The position numbers were made by a program, and so were the translations under genes. Of a DNA stretch of 48,365 nt, positions 25,849-34,070 are shown piece by piece (the first letter of the stretch is position 1; every line of letters begins with the position of its first letter). The stretch lies in contig CAYXZO010000013.1 in NCBI GenBank assembly GCA_964469505.1, positions 1 through 48,365 on the forward strand, in the 5' to 3' direction. Below the pieces are notes generated by a model. The model searched no databases. It saw only the letters and a program-made list of their open reading frames with translations, and was not told where the DNA came from. Origin of the DNA: CAYXZO01 sp964469505. GTDB taxonomy: Bacteria > Fidelibacterota > UBA8477 > JABMPR01.

Positions 25849-28800
25849 TCAGTTGGTTGAAACTGCAGCCTCCAGCTCAGCACTGCCGGGTAACGAAGCC
25901 AGTTGTTGCAGATAGCGATAGTTTTCCTTAGCCAACCGATCAGCTTCTTCTATATAAGCCGCAGCTTTTTTGGGATCGATCTTAGACAACATCCGGAACC
26001 GGGTTTCGTTGTATGCATAGTCTTTAACGTGAATCCGCGGCGGTTTCGAGTCCAGCTTCAGCGGATTCTTACCTTGTTGCAGTAAAGTGGGGTTGAATCG
26101 ATATAGTGGCCACAATCCACTTTCCACTGCCAGCTTTTGCTGCTCAAGCCCTTTACTCATATCGATACCATGAGCGATACAATGGCTATAAGCAATAATC
26201 AAAGACGGTCCCGGGTAAGCTTCGGCTTCGATGAAAGCCCTGACCGTTTGGGCGTCGCTGGCCCCCATAGCAACCTGCGCAACGTACACACTCCGATAGC
26301 TCATAGCCATCAGACCCAGTTCTTTTTTGGGGGTCGGTTTGCCTCCGGCAGAGAATTTAGCCACCGCCCCCAGGGGGGTGGCTTTGGAGGTTTGCCCACC
26401 GGTGTTGGAATAAACTTCCGTATCCAGCACCAGAATATTCACATCCCGCCCGGAAGCCAATACGTGGTCCAGACCGCCATAGCCGATATCGTAAGCCCAA
26501 CCATCACCACCAATGATCCAAACACTCTTCTTCACCAGGCTATCAGCCAAACTTAACAGCCATTTCGCTCGATGATCGTCCATCTTAGCCAAACGAGACT
26601 TTAGTTCTTCCACTCTCTCCCATTGACGGCGGATCTCAGCCTCTTCTACCTGCACGGCATTCAGAATCTCATTCACCAGCTCAGCTCCGATTTGATCCCG
26701 CAATTCCTGCAGCAGGTTTTTAGCCTGAGCGGCCTGGCTATCCAGTGTCAGACGGAAACCTAACCCAAACTCAGCATTGTCCTCAAACAGTGAGTTAGAC
26801 CATGATGGCCCCCGACCTTCTTTGTTCTTGGTCCAGGGAGTAGTGGGCAGGTTGCCGCCGTAAATTGATGAACATCCAGTGGCATTGGCTACTAACATCC
26901 GGTCACCGAAGAGCTGCGTGGCCAGCTTGATGTACGGAGTCTCACCACAGCCGGAGCAAGCTCCGGAGAACTCAAAGAGCGGTTCCAGGAACTGGGAGCC
27001 TTTCACCAGGTTGTGTTTGACTTTATTGCGAGGAACCTCCGGGAGGGCTTCAAAGAAGGCCCAGTTGACCCGTTCGGCTTCCCGCAGAGGTCTTTGGGGA
27101 GCCATATTGATGGCTTTGCGGGTGGGATCCTGTTTGTCCACTGCGGGGCAGGCTTCCACACAGAGCCGACAACCGGTACAATCTTCAACCGCTACCTGCA
27201 AAATGTACTGATCATCCGGGCCCCATTCCTTCCCACGCACTTTGATGTGTTTCAGGGTTGGAGGAGCATCTTTGAGTGATTCGGGAGAAACTACTTTAGG
27301 CCGGATAGCGGCATGGGGACAAACCAACGCGCATTTATTGCATTGGATACAAAGCTCCGGCTCCCATACCGGAACTTCATGAGCAATATTGCGCTTTTCC
27401 CACTTGGTAGTACCCACCGGCCAAGTACCATCGGCGGGCATAGCGCTCACCGGCAATTCATCACCCAAACCGGCAATCAACTTGGCCGTGACTTCTTGGA
27501 CGAACTTGGGGGCTTCCGGCGGCACAATCGGCGCTTGAACTTCAGTACCGGTTACGATATCGGGTACTTCCACTTCATGTAGGTGGGCCAAAGCTGCATC
27601 CACCGCCGCAAAATTCTTCCGAACTATATCTTCACCCTTGAGACCGTAAGTCTTTTCGATCGATTGCTTGATCTTAGCAATGGCTTCGTCTTTGGGTAGA
27701 ATTCCCGAAATAGCAAAGAAACAAGTCTGCATAATGGTATTGATGCGGCCACCCATACCTGCATCCAAAGCAACTTTCAAAGCATCGATCACGTAAAACT
27801 TCAGTCGCTTGTCCAGAATCTGCTTCTGGTAATGCCGCGGTAAATGATTCCAGACTTCATCGGGACCGTAGGGGCTGTTGAGCAAGAAAGTTGCCCCGGG
27901 AACCGCAATTTTCAGGACATCGAACTGATGGATCAACTCGAACTGGTGACACGCCACGAAATTGGCTTCCCGGATGAGATAGGTAGAACGGATAGGTAGT
28001 CTTCCGAACCGTAAATGAGAAATGGTGGTGCTACCGGCTTTTTTGGAGTCGTAAACGAAATAGCCCTGAGCATAGTTATCGGTTTCAGTACCGATGATCT
28101 TGATGGAGTTTTTATTGGCACCGACTGTACCGTCCGACCCTAACCCGAAAAATACTCCCCGGAAAACTTCTTCGGACTCAGTTGAGAAATTCTCGTCGAA
28201 ATCCAGGCTGGTATGTGACACGTCGTCGATAATTCCGATAGTGAAGTGGTTTTTGGGCCGTTCCTTCTCCAATTCATCAAAGATTCCTTTGACCATGGCG
28301 GGAGTGAACTCTTTGGAAGACAATCCGTAGCGCCCACCGATGATGTTAGGAATCTCTCGGAAAGGCAATTCGCCTCGTTCTCGACTCTCATTTATCGCAG
28401 TAACCACGTCCAAATACAGCGGTTCACCAGCTGACCCTGGTTCTTTGGTACGGTCCAGCACCGCGATAGCTTTCACTGTCTGGGGCAGGGCAGCCAGCAG
28501 GGCTTTTCCATCGAAGGGGCGGAATAAACGAACTTTTAGAACCCCTAAATTGGCGCCCCGGGCATTAAGATATTCCACCGTCTCGTGCACGGTGTCACTT
28601 CCGGAGCCCATGATGATGATTACCTGTTCAGCTTCGGGAGAACCAACATAATCGAATAGATGATACTGGCGTCCAGTCAGTTCGGCAAATTGATCCATGG
28701 TGCGTTGTACGATTCCGGGAACCGCGGCATAGTAAGGATTAACCGTCTCCCGTCCCTGGAAAAACACATCGGGATTCTGGGCCGTACCTCGAATGAAAGG

Positions 28801-29436
28801 ATTATCAGGATTCATTGCCCGTTCTCTATGGGCCAGAATCCACTCCTCCTTGATCATGGTGCGAATGTCTTCATCGGTTAACTGTTCGATTTTCCTAATC
28901 TCATGAGAGGTTCTAAAACCGTCGAACCAATGGAGAAAGGGGACCCGTGACTGTAATGTGGCAGCTTGGGCGATAAGCCCCAGATCCATCACTTCCTGAG
29001 CATTGGCTGATGAAAGCATGGCGAACCCCGTGGACCGCACCGCCATCACATCACTGTGATCACCAAAGATGGAAAGCGCTTGAGCAGCCACGGAACGGGA
29101 GGCCACGTAGAACACGGTGCTGGTAAGCTCCCCGGCAATTTTATACATATTGGGGATCATCAGCAATAAGCCCTGGGAGGAAGTAAAGGTGGTAGTAAGG
29201 GCGCCGGTTTGCAAAGCTCCGTGAACGGCACCGGAGGCACCTCCCTCGCTCTGCATTTCGGCCACGGTGGGAATTGCCCCCCAAGCATTAGTTTTACCCT
29301 CAGATGACCATTTATCCGCTAATTCCCCCATGGGTGAAGAAGGGGTGATGGGATAAATAGCGCACACCTCATTGGTCTTAAAAGCAATATATGCGGCGGC
29401 TTCATTGCCGTCGATGGTCACCATTCTACGTTTCAT
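25849..29436 (-). CDS. nifJ: Pyruvate:ferredoxin (flavodoxin) oxidoreductase
   Basis: 1195-aa single-chain PFOR, the usual NifJ length. It catalyses pyruvate + CoA to acetyl-CoA + CO2 with reduction of ferredoxin or flavodoxin. Domain order: domain I (YPITPSSPMGELADKW near residue 25), domain II and gamma domain (GTVGANKNSIKIIG), a two-[4Fe-4S] ferredoxin domain (CIQCNKCALVCPHAAI; CTGCRLCVEACPAVDKQDP), then the ThDP domain with CSGCGETPYIKL, ATGCSSIYGG and GGDGWAYDIGYGGLDHVL. It indicates an anaerobic or microaerophilic lifestyle. The start is preceded by AAAGG; it is divergent from the glycosylase gene. Confidence 0.98.
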   Translation of the reverse strand: MKRRMVTIDGNEAAAYIAFKTNEVCAIYPITPSSPMGELADKWSSEGKTNAWGAIPTVAEMQSEGGASGAVHGALQTGALTTTFTSSQGLLLMIPNMYKIAGELTSTVFYVASRSVAAQALSIFGDHSDVMAVRSTGFAMLSSANAQEVMDLGLIAQAATLQSRVPFLHWFDGFRTSHEIRKIEQLTDEDIRTMIKEEWILAHRERAMNPDNPFIRGTAQNPDVFFQGRETVNPYYAAVPGIVQRTMDQFAELTGRQYHLFDYVGSPEAEQVIIIMGSGSDTVHETVEYLNARGANLGVLKVRLFRPFDGKALLAALPQTVKAIAVLDRTKEPGSAGEPLYLDVVTAINESRERGELPFREIPNIIGGRYGLSSKEFTPAMVKGIFDELEKERPKNHFTIGIIDDVSHTSLDFDENFSTESEEVFRGVFFGLGSDGTVGANKNSIKIIGTETDNYAQGYFVYDSKKAGSTTISHLRFGRLPIRSTYLIREANFVACHQFELIHQFDVLKIAVPGATFLLNSPYGPDEVWNHLPRHYQKQILDKRLKFYVIDALKVALDAGMGGRINTIMQTCFFAISGILPKDEAIAKIKQSIEKTYGLKGEDIVRKNFAAVDAALAHLHEVEVPDIVTGTEVQAPIVPPEAPKFVQEVTAKLIAGLGDELPVSAMPADGTWPVGTTKWEKRNIAHEVPVWEPELCIQCNKCALVCPHAAIRPKVVSPESLKDAPPTLKHIKVRGKEWGPDDQYILQVAVEDCTGCRLCVEACPAVDKQDPTRKAINMAPQRPLREAERVNWAFFEALPEVPRNKVKHNLVKGSQFLEPLFEFSGACSGCGETPYIKLATQLFGDRMLVANATGCSSIYGGNLPTTPWTKNKEGRGPSWSNSLFEDNAEFGLGFRLTLDSQAAQAKNLLQELRDQIGAELVNEILNAVQVEEAEIRRQWERVEELKSRLAKMDDHRAKWLLSLADSLVKKSVWIIGGDGWAYDIGYGGLDHVLASGRDVNILVLDTEVYSNTGGQTSKATPLGAVAKFSAGGKPTPKKELGLMAMSYRSVYVAQVAMGASDAQTVRAFIEAEAYPGPSLIIAYSHCIAHGIDMSKGLEQQKLAVESGLWPLYRFNPTLLQQGKNPLKLDSKPPRIHVKDYAYNETRFRMLSKIDPKKAAAYIEEADRLAKENYRYLQQLASLPGSAELEAAVSTN

Positions 29437-29561
29437 TTAGGACCCTTTCCTTTTATCAAAACAGCTCTACGCTATCACGTCCCCTCACCGCCCAAATGGC
29501 GAAAAAGGGACTATAAATTTCATGCCAAATCATTCCTTTTCCAAAACAATTCCCCCTAAAA

Positions 29562-29581
29562 GTAACTCTATCAAGAGTTAC
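29562..29581. promoter_or_regulatory. Palindrome in the nifJ / uracil-glycosylase divergent region
   Basis: GTAACTCT (29562-29569) and AGAGTTAC (29574-29581) are perfect inverted arms around ATCA. It lies 47 bases before the glycosylase ATG and 125 bases before the nifJ ATG on the other strand. The 8-4-8 symmetry would suit a dimeric regulator; no T-run follows directly on either strand, so a terminator is unlikely. The bound factor is unknown. Confidence 0.4.
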
Positions 29582-29628
29582 CAAAAAAGGGGTGCTTTCA
29601 TCATATAAAAGAGGAAATTTTCCCCGGG

Positions 29629-30207
29629 ATGCAATGGGAAAGTTTTTTATCCGAAGTCAAAAACTGTCGTTTATGCGCTGGAGAGATTCCCGAGCCCCGT
29701 CCCATATTCATTTTTCAACCTACAGCCCGTTTGCTGATTGTGGGGCAGGCACCCGGCCGTAAAGTGCATGAAACCGGTCTGCCCTGGAACGACGTCAGTG
29801 GAGACCTGCTGCGCTCGTGGCTATGTATGAGACGAGACGAGTTTTATGACTGCGAAAAAATTGCTATTATCCCAAGTGCCCTATGTTTTCCGGGCACTCT
29901 TCCCAAGAAAGGCGATCTACCACCTCCCCCGCGTTGTGCTCCGACTTGGCATCCCAGATTCTTACAGTTTTTCCATCCTGAGCTTGTACTGGCAGTGGGA
30001 CGCTATGCTATAGGATATTATTTAAAAACCCAGGAACCGGTGAGCAGAATAGTGCGTAGAGGACTTCAGATAAGAAACGGGCTCAAGATTTTTCCCTTAC
30101 CCCATCCCTCGCCGCGAAACCGCCGCTGGTTAGCCCAGCGTCCCTGGTTCGAGCTTGAAGTATTGCCTGAATTGAGAAAAGAAGTAAAAAGCGCGTTAGA
30201 AGTTTAA
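29629..30207 (+). CDS. Uracil-DNA glycosylase family protein
   Basis: 192 aa. The UDG-superfamily motif GQAPGRKVHETGLPWNDVSG (about residues 38-57) corresponds to the water-activating and uracil-binding loop, and HPSPRN near residue 163 is the DNA-intercalation motif. The N-terminal CRLC and later cysteines (ALCFPG; RCAPTW) may bind a [4Fe-4S] cluster as in related families. Predicted to excise uracil during base-excision repair. It faces away from nifJ; convergent with the reductase gene downstream, with a 73-base gap and no convincing terminator. Confidence 0.88.
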   Translation: MQWESFLSEVKNCRLCAGEIPEPRPIFIFQPTARLLIVGQAPGRKVHETGLPWNDVSGDLLRSWLCMRRDEFYDCEKIAIIPSALCFPGTLPKKGDLPPPPRCAPTWHPRFLQFFHPELVLAVGRYAIGYYLKTQEPVSRIVRRGLQIRNGLKIFPLPHPSPRNRRWLAQRPWFELEVLPELRKEVKSALEV

Positions 30208-30280
30208 TATCGATTCCTCAGCGGCCGATATAGGGCTGGTCCTTCTTTTCTGCAGGCGCGGACGGTACTTGCGGCAGATT

Positions 30281-31135
30281 CTATTTTTTAGCGGCCGATC
30301 TGCGCCGCTGCTGCATCTCAGCCCATTGTTCACTAGTTAAATGGCGCATTTCGTTGAACTCGCCGGCACCTAGCAGCCATTCTCCTCCATCTATGGTAAC
30401 AATCTCCCCGTTGATGTATTCCGCTTGGGGTGAAATGAGATAAGCCGCCAGATTAGCTAGCTCATCTTTGGTGCCAGTCCGTCCCAAAGGCTGTCGGGCC
30501 AGTAGTCGTTCTTCGAAACCGGGAGGCATTAGACGTTCCCAAGCTCCCTTGGTAGGAATCGGTCCCGGTGCAATAGCCACGGTGGTAATTCCATACCGCC
30601 CCCATTCAGCGGCAAGGGATCTGGTCAGGTTCCGTACTCCCGCTTTAGCAACGGCTGAAGGTACGACAAAGCCGCTGCCCGTTTCGGCGTAAGTTGTCAC
30701 GATGTTTAGAATACGCCCCTTCAAGTGATTCTTGATCCAGTATTTTCCAAAAAGAAGTGATCCGTACACACTGCCCCGCAATACAATATCTATTACGACG
30801 TCGAATGCTTTGGGGGTAAGAGCTTCGGTGAGACTAATGAAATTACCCGCAGCGTTATTCACCAGAACATCTACCTGGCCAAAATGGGACACAGCCTCCT
30901 CCAAGCATTCCTGGAAGCGCTGCGCATCACGGACATCCAGTTGCAAGGGCAGCACTTGAGTGCCGGTAGTCTTGGCCAATTCAGTAGCGGTTTGCTCCAA
31001 CACATCCAAACGGCGGGAAGCAATAACCAATTTGCCCCCCAGCTCACCAAATCTACGAGCCATAGCTTTACCTAAGCCCGTACCACCCCCGGTTATAAAA
31101 ATTACCCGGTCCTTAAGTAAATCCCTTATAAACAT
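30281..31135 (-). CDS. SDR oxidoreductase, 2,4-dienoyl-CoA reductase (DECR) type
   Basis: 284 aa. N-terminal ITGGGTGLGKAMARRF is the Rossmann nucleotide motif and NNAAGNFIS the structural Asn motif. The usual Y-x-x-x-K is absent: the segment reads TYAETGSGFVVPSAVAK, with Tyr, Ser (+11) and Lys (+15) spaced exactly as the Tyr199/Ser210/Lys214 set described for human mitochondrial DECR. The C-terminal GEFNEMRHLTSEQW also matches that family. Predicted NADPH-dependent reduction of 2,4-dienoyl-CoA in breakdown of unsaturated fatty acids. AAAGGAG precedes the start. Fits with the acyl-CoA genes at 42939-46208. Confidence 0.9.
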   Translation of the reverse strand: MFIRDLLKDRVIFITGGGTGLGKAMARRFGELGGKLVIASRRLDVLEQTATELAKTTGTQVLPLQLDVRDAQRFQECLEEAVSHFGQVDVLVNNAAGNFISLTEALTPKAFDVVIDIVLRGSVYGSLLFGKYWIKNHLKGRILNIVTTYAETGSGFVVPSAVAKAGVRNLTRSLAAEWGRYGITTVAIAPGPIPTKGAWERLMPPGFEERLLARQPLGRTGTKDELANLAAYLISPQAEYINGEIVTIDGGEWLLGAGEFNEMRHLTSEQWAEMQQRRRSAAKK

Positions 31136-31373
31136 TTAGGTTCTCCTTTCATTATCTGCCCCCAACAGAAGAAAAATGGGTAGCCTAGTATTGATCATAG
31201 ACAATAAGCAGCCTGCACTAATAAATCCAACTGCAACTATTCCTCTGTAAATCTATTTCTCAATATTCATTTCCGAAGTATTTGCTTTATGAAAAAAAGC
31301 ACGATGGATGTAGATTTCTTAGCCATGCCTGGATGGGCAAAACTAAATCCTGACTGGCACATACGAGGACAAA

Positions 31374-33584
31374 ATGAAAATCTTTAAATCGTTATTACTA
31401 GTACCATTACTCCATAGTTTTCTAGGCATTATTAGCCCAATTCACGCCCAAAATAGAAACATGCTTGCACAATTATCTCTGGAGGAATTGCTTCAGACGC
31501 CGGTGACTACAGCCTCTTTAGTGGAAGAACGTTATGGCAATGCACCTGCCGTGATGTTAATCGTTACTGAAGCCACGATAAGGGAGCGAGGGTACCGGAA
31601 TCTACTCGATTTACTGGAAGACCTTCCCGGTTTCGACGTACAGCGCAATGCCGGTGAAAATATATATGCTAGAGTTGCCCAATGGGGTGCCGAGGGAATA
31701 AACCGTTTTCTTATTCTTCTGAACGGGCATCGCATAGGTGCGCCGGCCGGCGAATATGTAGCCATAGGTGACAACTTCCCGTTATTGCAAGCCCGGCGAG
31801 TGGAAATTCTCTATGGCCCGGCAGCCGCTGTTTTTGGAGCGGATGCTTTTGTAGGCGTCATTAATATCATCACCGATGACGAACGTCTGGCTCAAGGGTT
31901 TAACCTTGGAGTCTTAGCCGGCGAGGAAAAACATTATAACTTCCACCTCAGATATCATCGACATCTTTCCGAGCAGATTCAATTTACCTATTTAATGCAG
32001 TACGATGTCGACCACTTTCCCAAATTAGACGAAGCCTATCCGGAAGCTTTTCAACCTGTTGCGGCTATTACTGAAGCTGGAGACACAGTAGTACCTGCCG
32101 ATGCCCGCGAAACCTTCCACGCCCAAGAAGAAGCTTTTTCAGTCTGGATTCACCTTCAGCTCACACCTCGGACTAATCTTTATTTCATTGAACACCGTTT
32201 TAGAATTCCCACTTCGCTGGGAGAAAGACCGGCTTATGCCATTTACAGCCCTGATGCCCATTATACGACCCTGATTCAGAAATATTTGCTGGAGCACAAA
32301 CAAGCTCTGACCGCTTCGGCAGAACTGCGTTCTACCTTAGATTTCCATCTTCTCCGCGTGGATCCCAGCTCCAACTTCCAGAACATCTACAGCAACTTTA
32401 AGCCAGGTTATAAATACGCATATTCGCAGTTGTTTACGTTAAAAGAGGAATTTCACCGTTCTGTTAAAAATCGCATCCTGGCTATTGGGCTGGAGAGCAA
32501 CCACTACTCCGTATTGCCCAAAACCATGGACTTGGATCATCCATTTGATACCCGTTTAAGTCCTGAGGAACAAAAATATTATTATCCGGGAACAGATAGT
32601 ACCTTACGCGTCAAGTTTTTTCCGGTTACGTATCGAAATTTCGGCGTTTACTTCCACTGGGCCTGGTCAGGCAAACATTGGAACCTGACTCTAGGCACGC
32701 GAGGCGACTGGAATAGCCGTTACGGCGCAAGCGTCAACCCCCGCTTGGGAATTATCTTCACCCCTCACACACGTACATCATTTAAACTATTATATGGAGA
32801 GGCTTTTCTAGCTCCTTCTCCCCAGTTTGTATACGGTCAATGGGGAAGTTTTAACGATTCCATCAATGCCCAAGGAGAGTGTGTCAGCAACTTCTTCCAT
32901 TTGCCTAATCCGGATTTAAAATCAGAAAAGATCAGGACGTTATCTCTTGCTATTCTATCCGATTTACCCTGGGGCGGAAACCTAAGCTTTGATGCTTATT
33001 ATTCCCGAATGAAAAACTTACGTACGACTATTCGTGCGGATTCCTTGTCAAGGTACATAGAAGGAGGTTTCATCGAATACCCTCAAATCTATGGCAATAC
33101 CGGTAAAGGTGAATTTGCGGGAATTGATCTTAGTTATTCAATCAACTTGATTTTTAACTATTGGCGTTTAGCTCCTTGGATCAGCTACTCTTACGTAACC
33201 GGACACCGTCGGAATCCAGGAGAGCCCTGGAAGGAAACAGGCTTTTTTAGCCCCCATAAAATAAAAGGAGGTTTGACTATAGGTTACCGCAGTCATTATT
33301 TCACTACCCTTCGTTTCCGGTATGTGTCCAGCACACTCAGCGGGATATTTGACGGATCCAACCCGACTCGACGAAAGCGAATTCCCGGCTATCTTGTTTG
33401 GGACCTTCATTTAGGTAAGCAAAAAATCACTCCGAGTTTAACTATAGAGCTGGACGTAAGAAACTTATTCGATTTAAGGTACTATCAACCAGGAATGGGG
33501 ACCAAAACAGCTTTTCTCGAAAACCCACAGGACCCACGGACCTGGTATGTCAGGGTAGAAAAATCGTTCCAGCCCCTTTTCTAG
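31374..33584 (+). CDS. TonB-dependent outer-membrane receptor
   Basis: 736 aa. Signal peptide about residues 1-25 (hydrophobic, ending SPIHAQ). Plug domain ~50-165 (LLEDLPGFDVQRNAGENIYARVAQWG; ILLNGHRIG; RRVEILYGPAAAVFGADAFVGVINIIT), then a beta-barrel rich in aromatic alternation, ending VRVEKSFQPLF, with the typical terminal aromatic residue. No carboxypeptidase-regulatory domain, unlike the receptor at 37860-40304. Followed after 24 bases by a YfiR-like gene and then a sensor kinase, suggesting an operon for sensing or regulated uptake. Ligand unknown. Upstream 238 bases (31136-31373) hold the divergent promoters; no riboswitch was recognised. Confidence 0.93.
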   Translation: MKIFKSLLLVPLLHSFLGIISPIHAQNRNMLAQLSLEELLQTPVTTASLVEERYGNAPAVMLIVTEATIRERGYRNLLDLLEDLPGFDVQRNAGENIYARVAQWGAEGINRFLILLNGHRIGAPAGEYVAIGDNFPLLQARRVEILYGPAAAVFGADAFVGVINIITDDERLAQGFNLGVLAGEEKHYNFHLRYHRHLSEQIQFTYLMQYDVDHFPKLDEAYPEAFQPVAAITEAGDTVVPADARETFHAQEEAFSVWIHLQLTPRTNLYFIEHRFRIPTSLGERPAYAIYSPDAHYTTLIQKYLLEHKQALTASAELRSTLDFHLLRVDPSSNFQNIYSNFKPGYKYAYSQLFTLKEEFHRSVKNRILAIGLESNHYSVLPKTMDLDHPFDTRLSPEEQKYYYPGTDSTLRVKFFPVTYRNFGVYFHWAWSGKHWNLTLGTRGDWNSRYGASVNPRLGIIFTPHTRTSFKLLYGEAFLAPSPQFVYGQWGSFNDSINAQGECVSNFFHLPNPDLKSEKIRTLSLAILSDLPWGGNLSFDAYYSRMKNLRTTIRADSLSRYIEGGFIEYPQIYGNTGKGEFAGIDLSYSINLIFNYWRLAPWISYSYVTGHRRNPGEPWKETGFFSPHKIKGGLTIGYRSHYFTTLRFRYVSSTLSGIFDGSNPTRRKRIPGYLVWDLHLGKQKITPSLTIELDVRNLFDLRYYQPGMGTKTAFLENPQDPRTWYVRVEKSFQPLF

Positions 33585-33608
33585 ACCTACGAGTTAGGTG
33601 AGCTACCT

Positions 33609-33970
33609 ATGAGGATTTTTCCCCTGCAAGTAATACTCCTGCTAAACATTCTGTGGGGGGAACCGCTGTATTCTCAAAAGTCCCAGGTGCGCTCGGAGCT
33701 GCAATTGAAAGCCGCGTTTCTGCTTAAAACACTGCGTTATGTGACTTGGCCAGCGGACAGCGTTAAAGCCGACAGTACTCCAACCACTTTAGTGATTGTC
33801 GGTAACCGGAAGTACTTACCAGTCATTAGAAAACTTGCCGTTAGTCTCTATGGTCCTGACTCAATTAATGTTAAATTTTGCAGGGATTTAGAGGAAATCG
33901 AGGGCGCTGATATAATCTTTTTATCGAAGGGTGAAGGTCCAACCACGCAAATGGTCGTGCGTCGGTTTTA
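33609..33970 (+). CDS. YfiR-like periplasmic protein (3' end lost in assembly gap)
   Basis: The first 120 residues are visible. A signal peptide (~1-22) is followed by ELQLKAAFLLKTLRYVTWP, TTLVIVGNRKYLPVI, then GADIIFLSKGEG, the pattern of the YfiR/DUF4154 family of small periplasmic regulators that control a partner membrane enzyme. Family members are ~170-190 aa, so roughly a third is missing. The open frame happens to continue through the N run into the kinase, but that depends on the arbitrary 100-base gap. The last pre-gap codon is TAN, Tyr or stop. I treat it as a separate gene from the kinase. Confidence 0.75.
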
Positions 33971-34070
33971 NNNNNNNNNNNNNNNNNNNNNNNNNNNNNN
34001 NNNNNNNNNNNNNNNNNNNNNNNNNNNNNNNNNNNNNNNNNNNNNNNNNNNNNNNNNNNNNNNNNNNNNN
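33971..34070. other. Assembly gap (100 N)
   Basis: Exactly 100 N, a conventional placeholder length. Missing content should include the YfiR C-terminus (~60 residues) and the kinase's start, first membrane helix and part of the sensor domain, so the true gap is probably several hundred bases. Confidence 0.95.

Noticed and set aside
31136..31373. Possible cobalamin or c-di-GMP riboswitch ahead of the TonB receptor at 31374
   Set aside because: None of the conserved boxes of these classes could be found by eye.
33971..34070. N runs as low-complexity repeat
   Set aside because: Exactly 100 N each, so scaffold gap placeholders rather than biological sequence.
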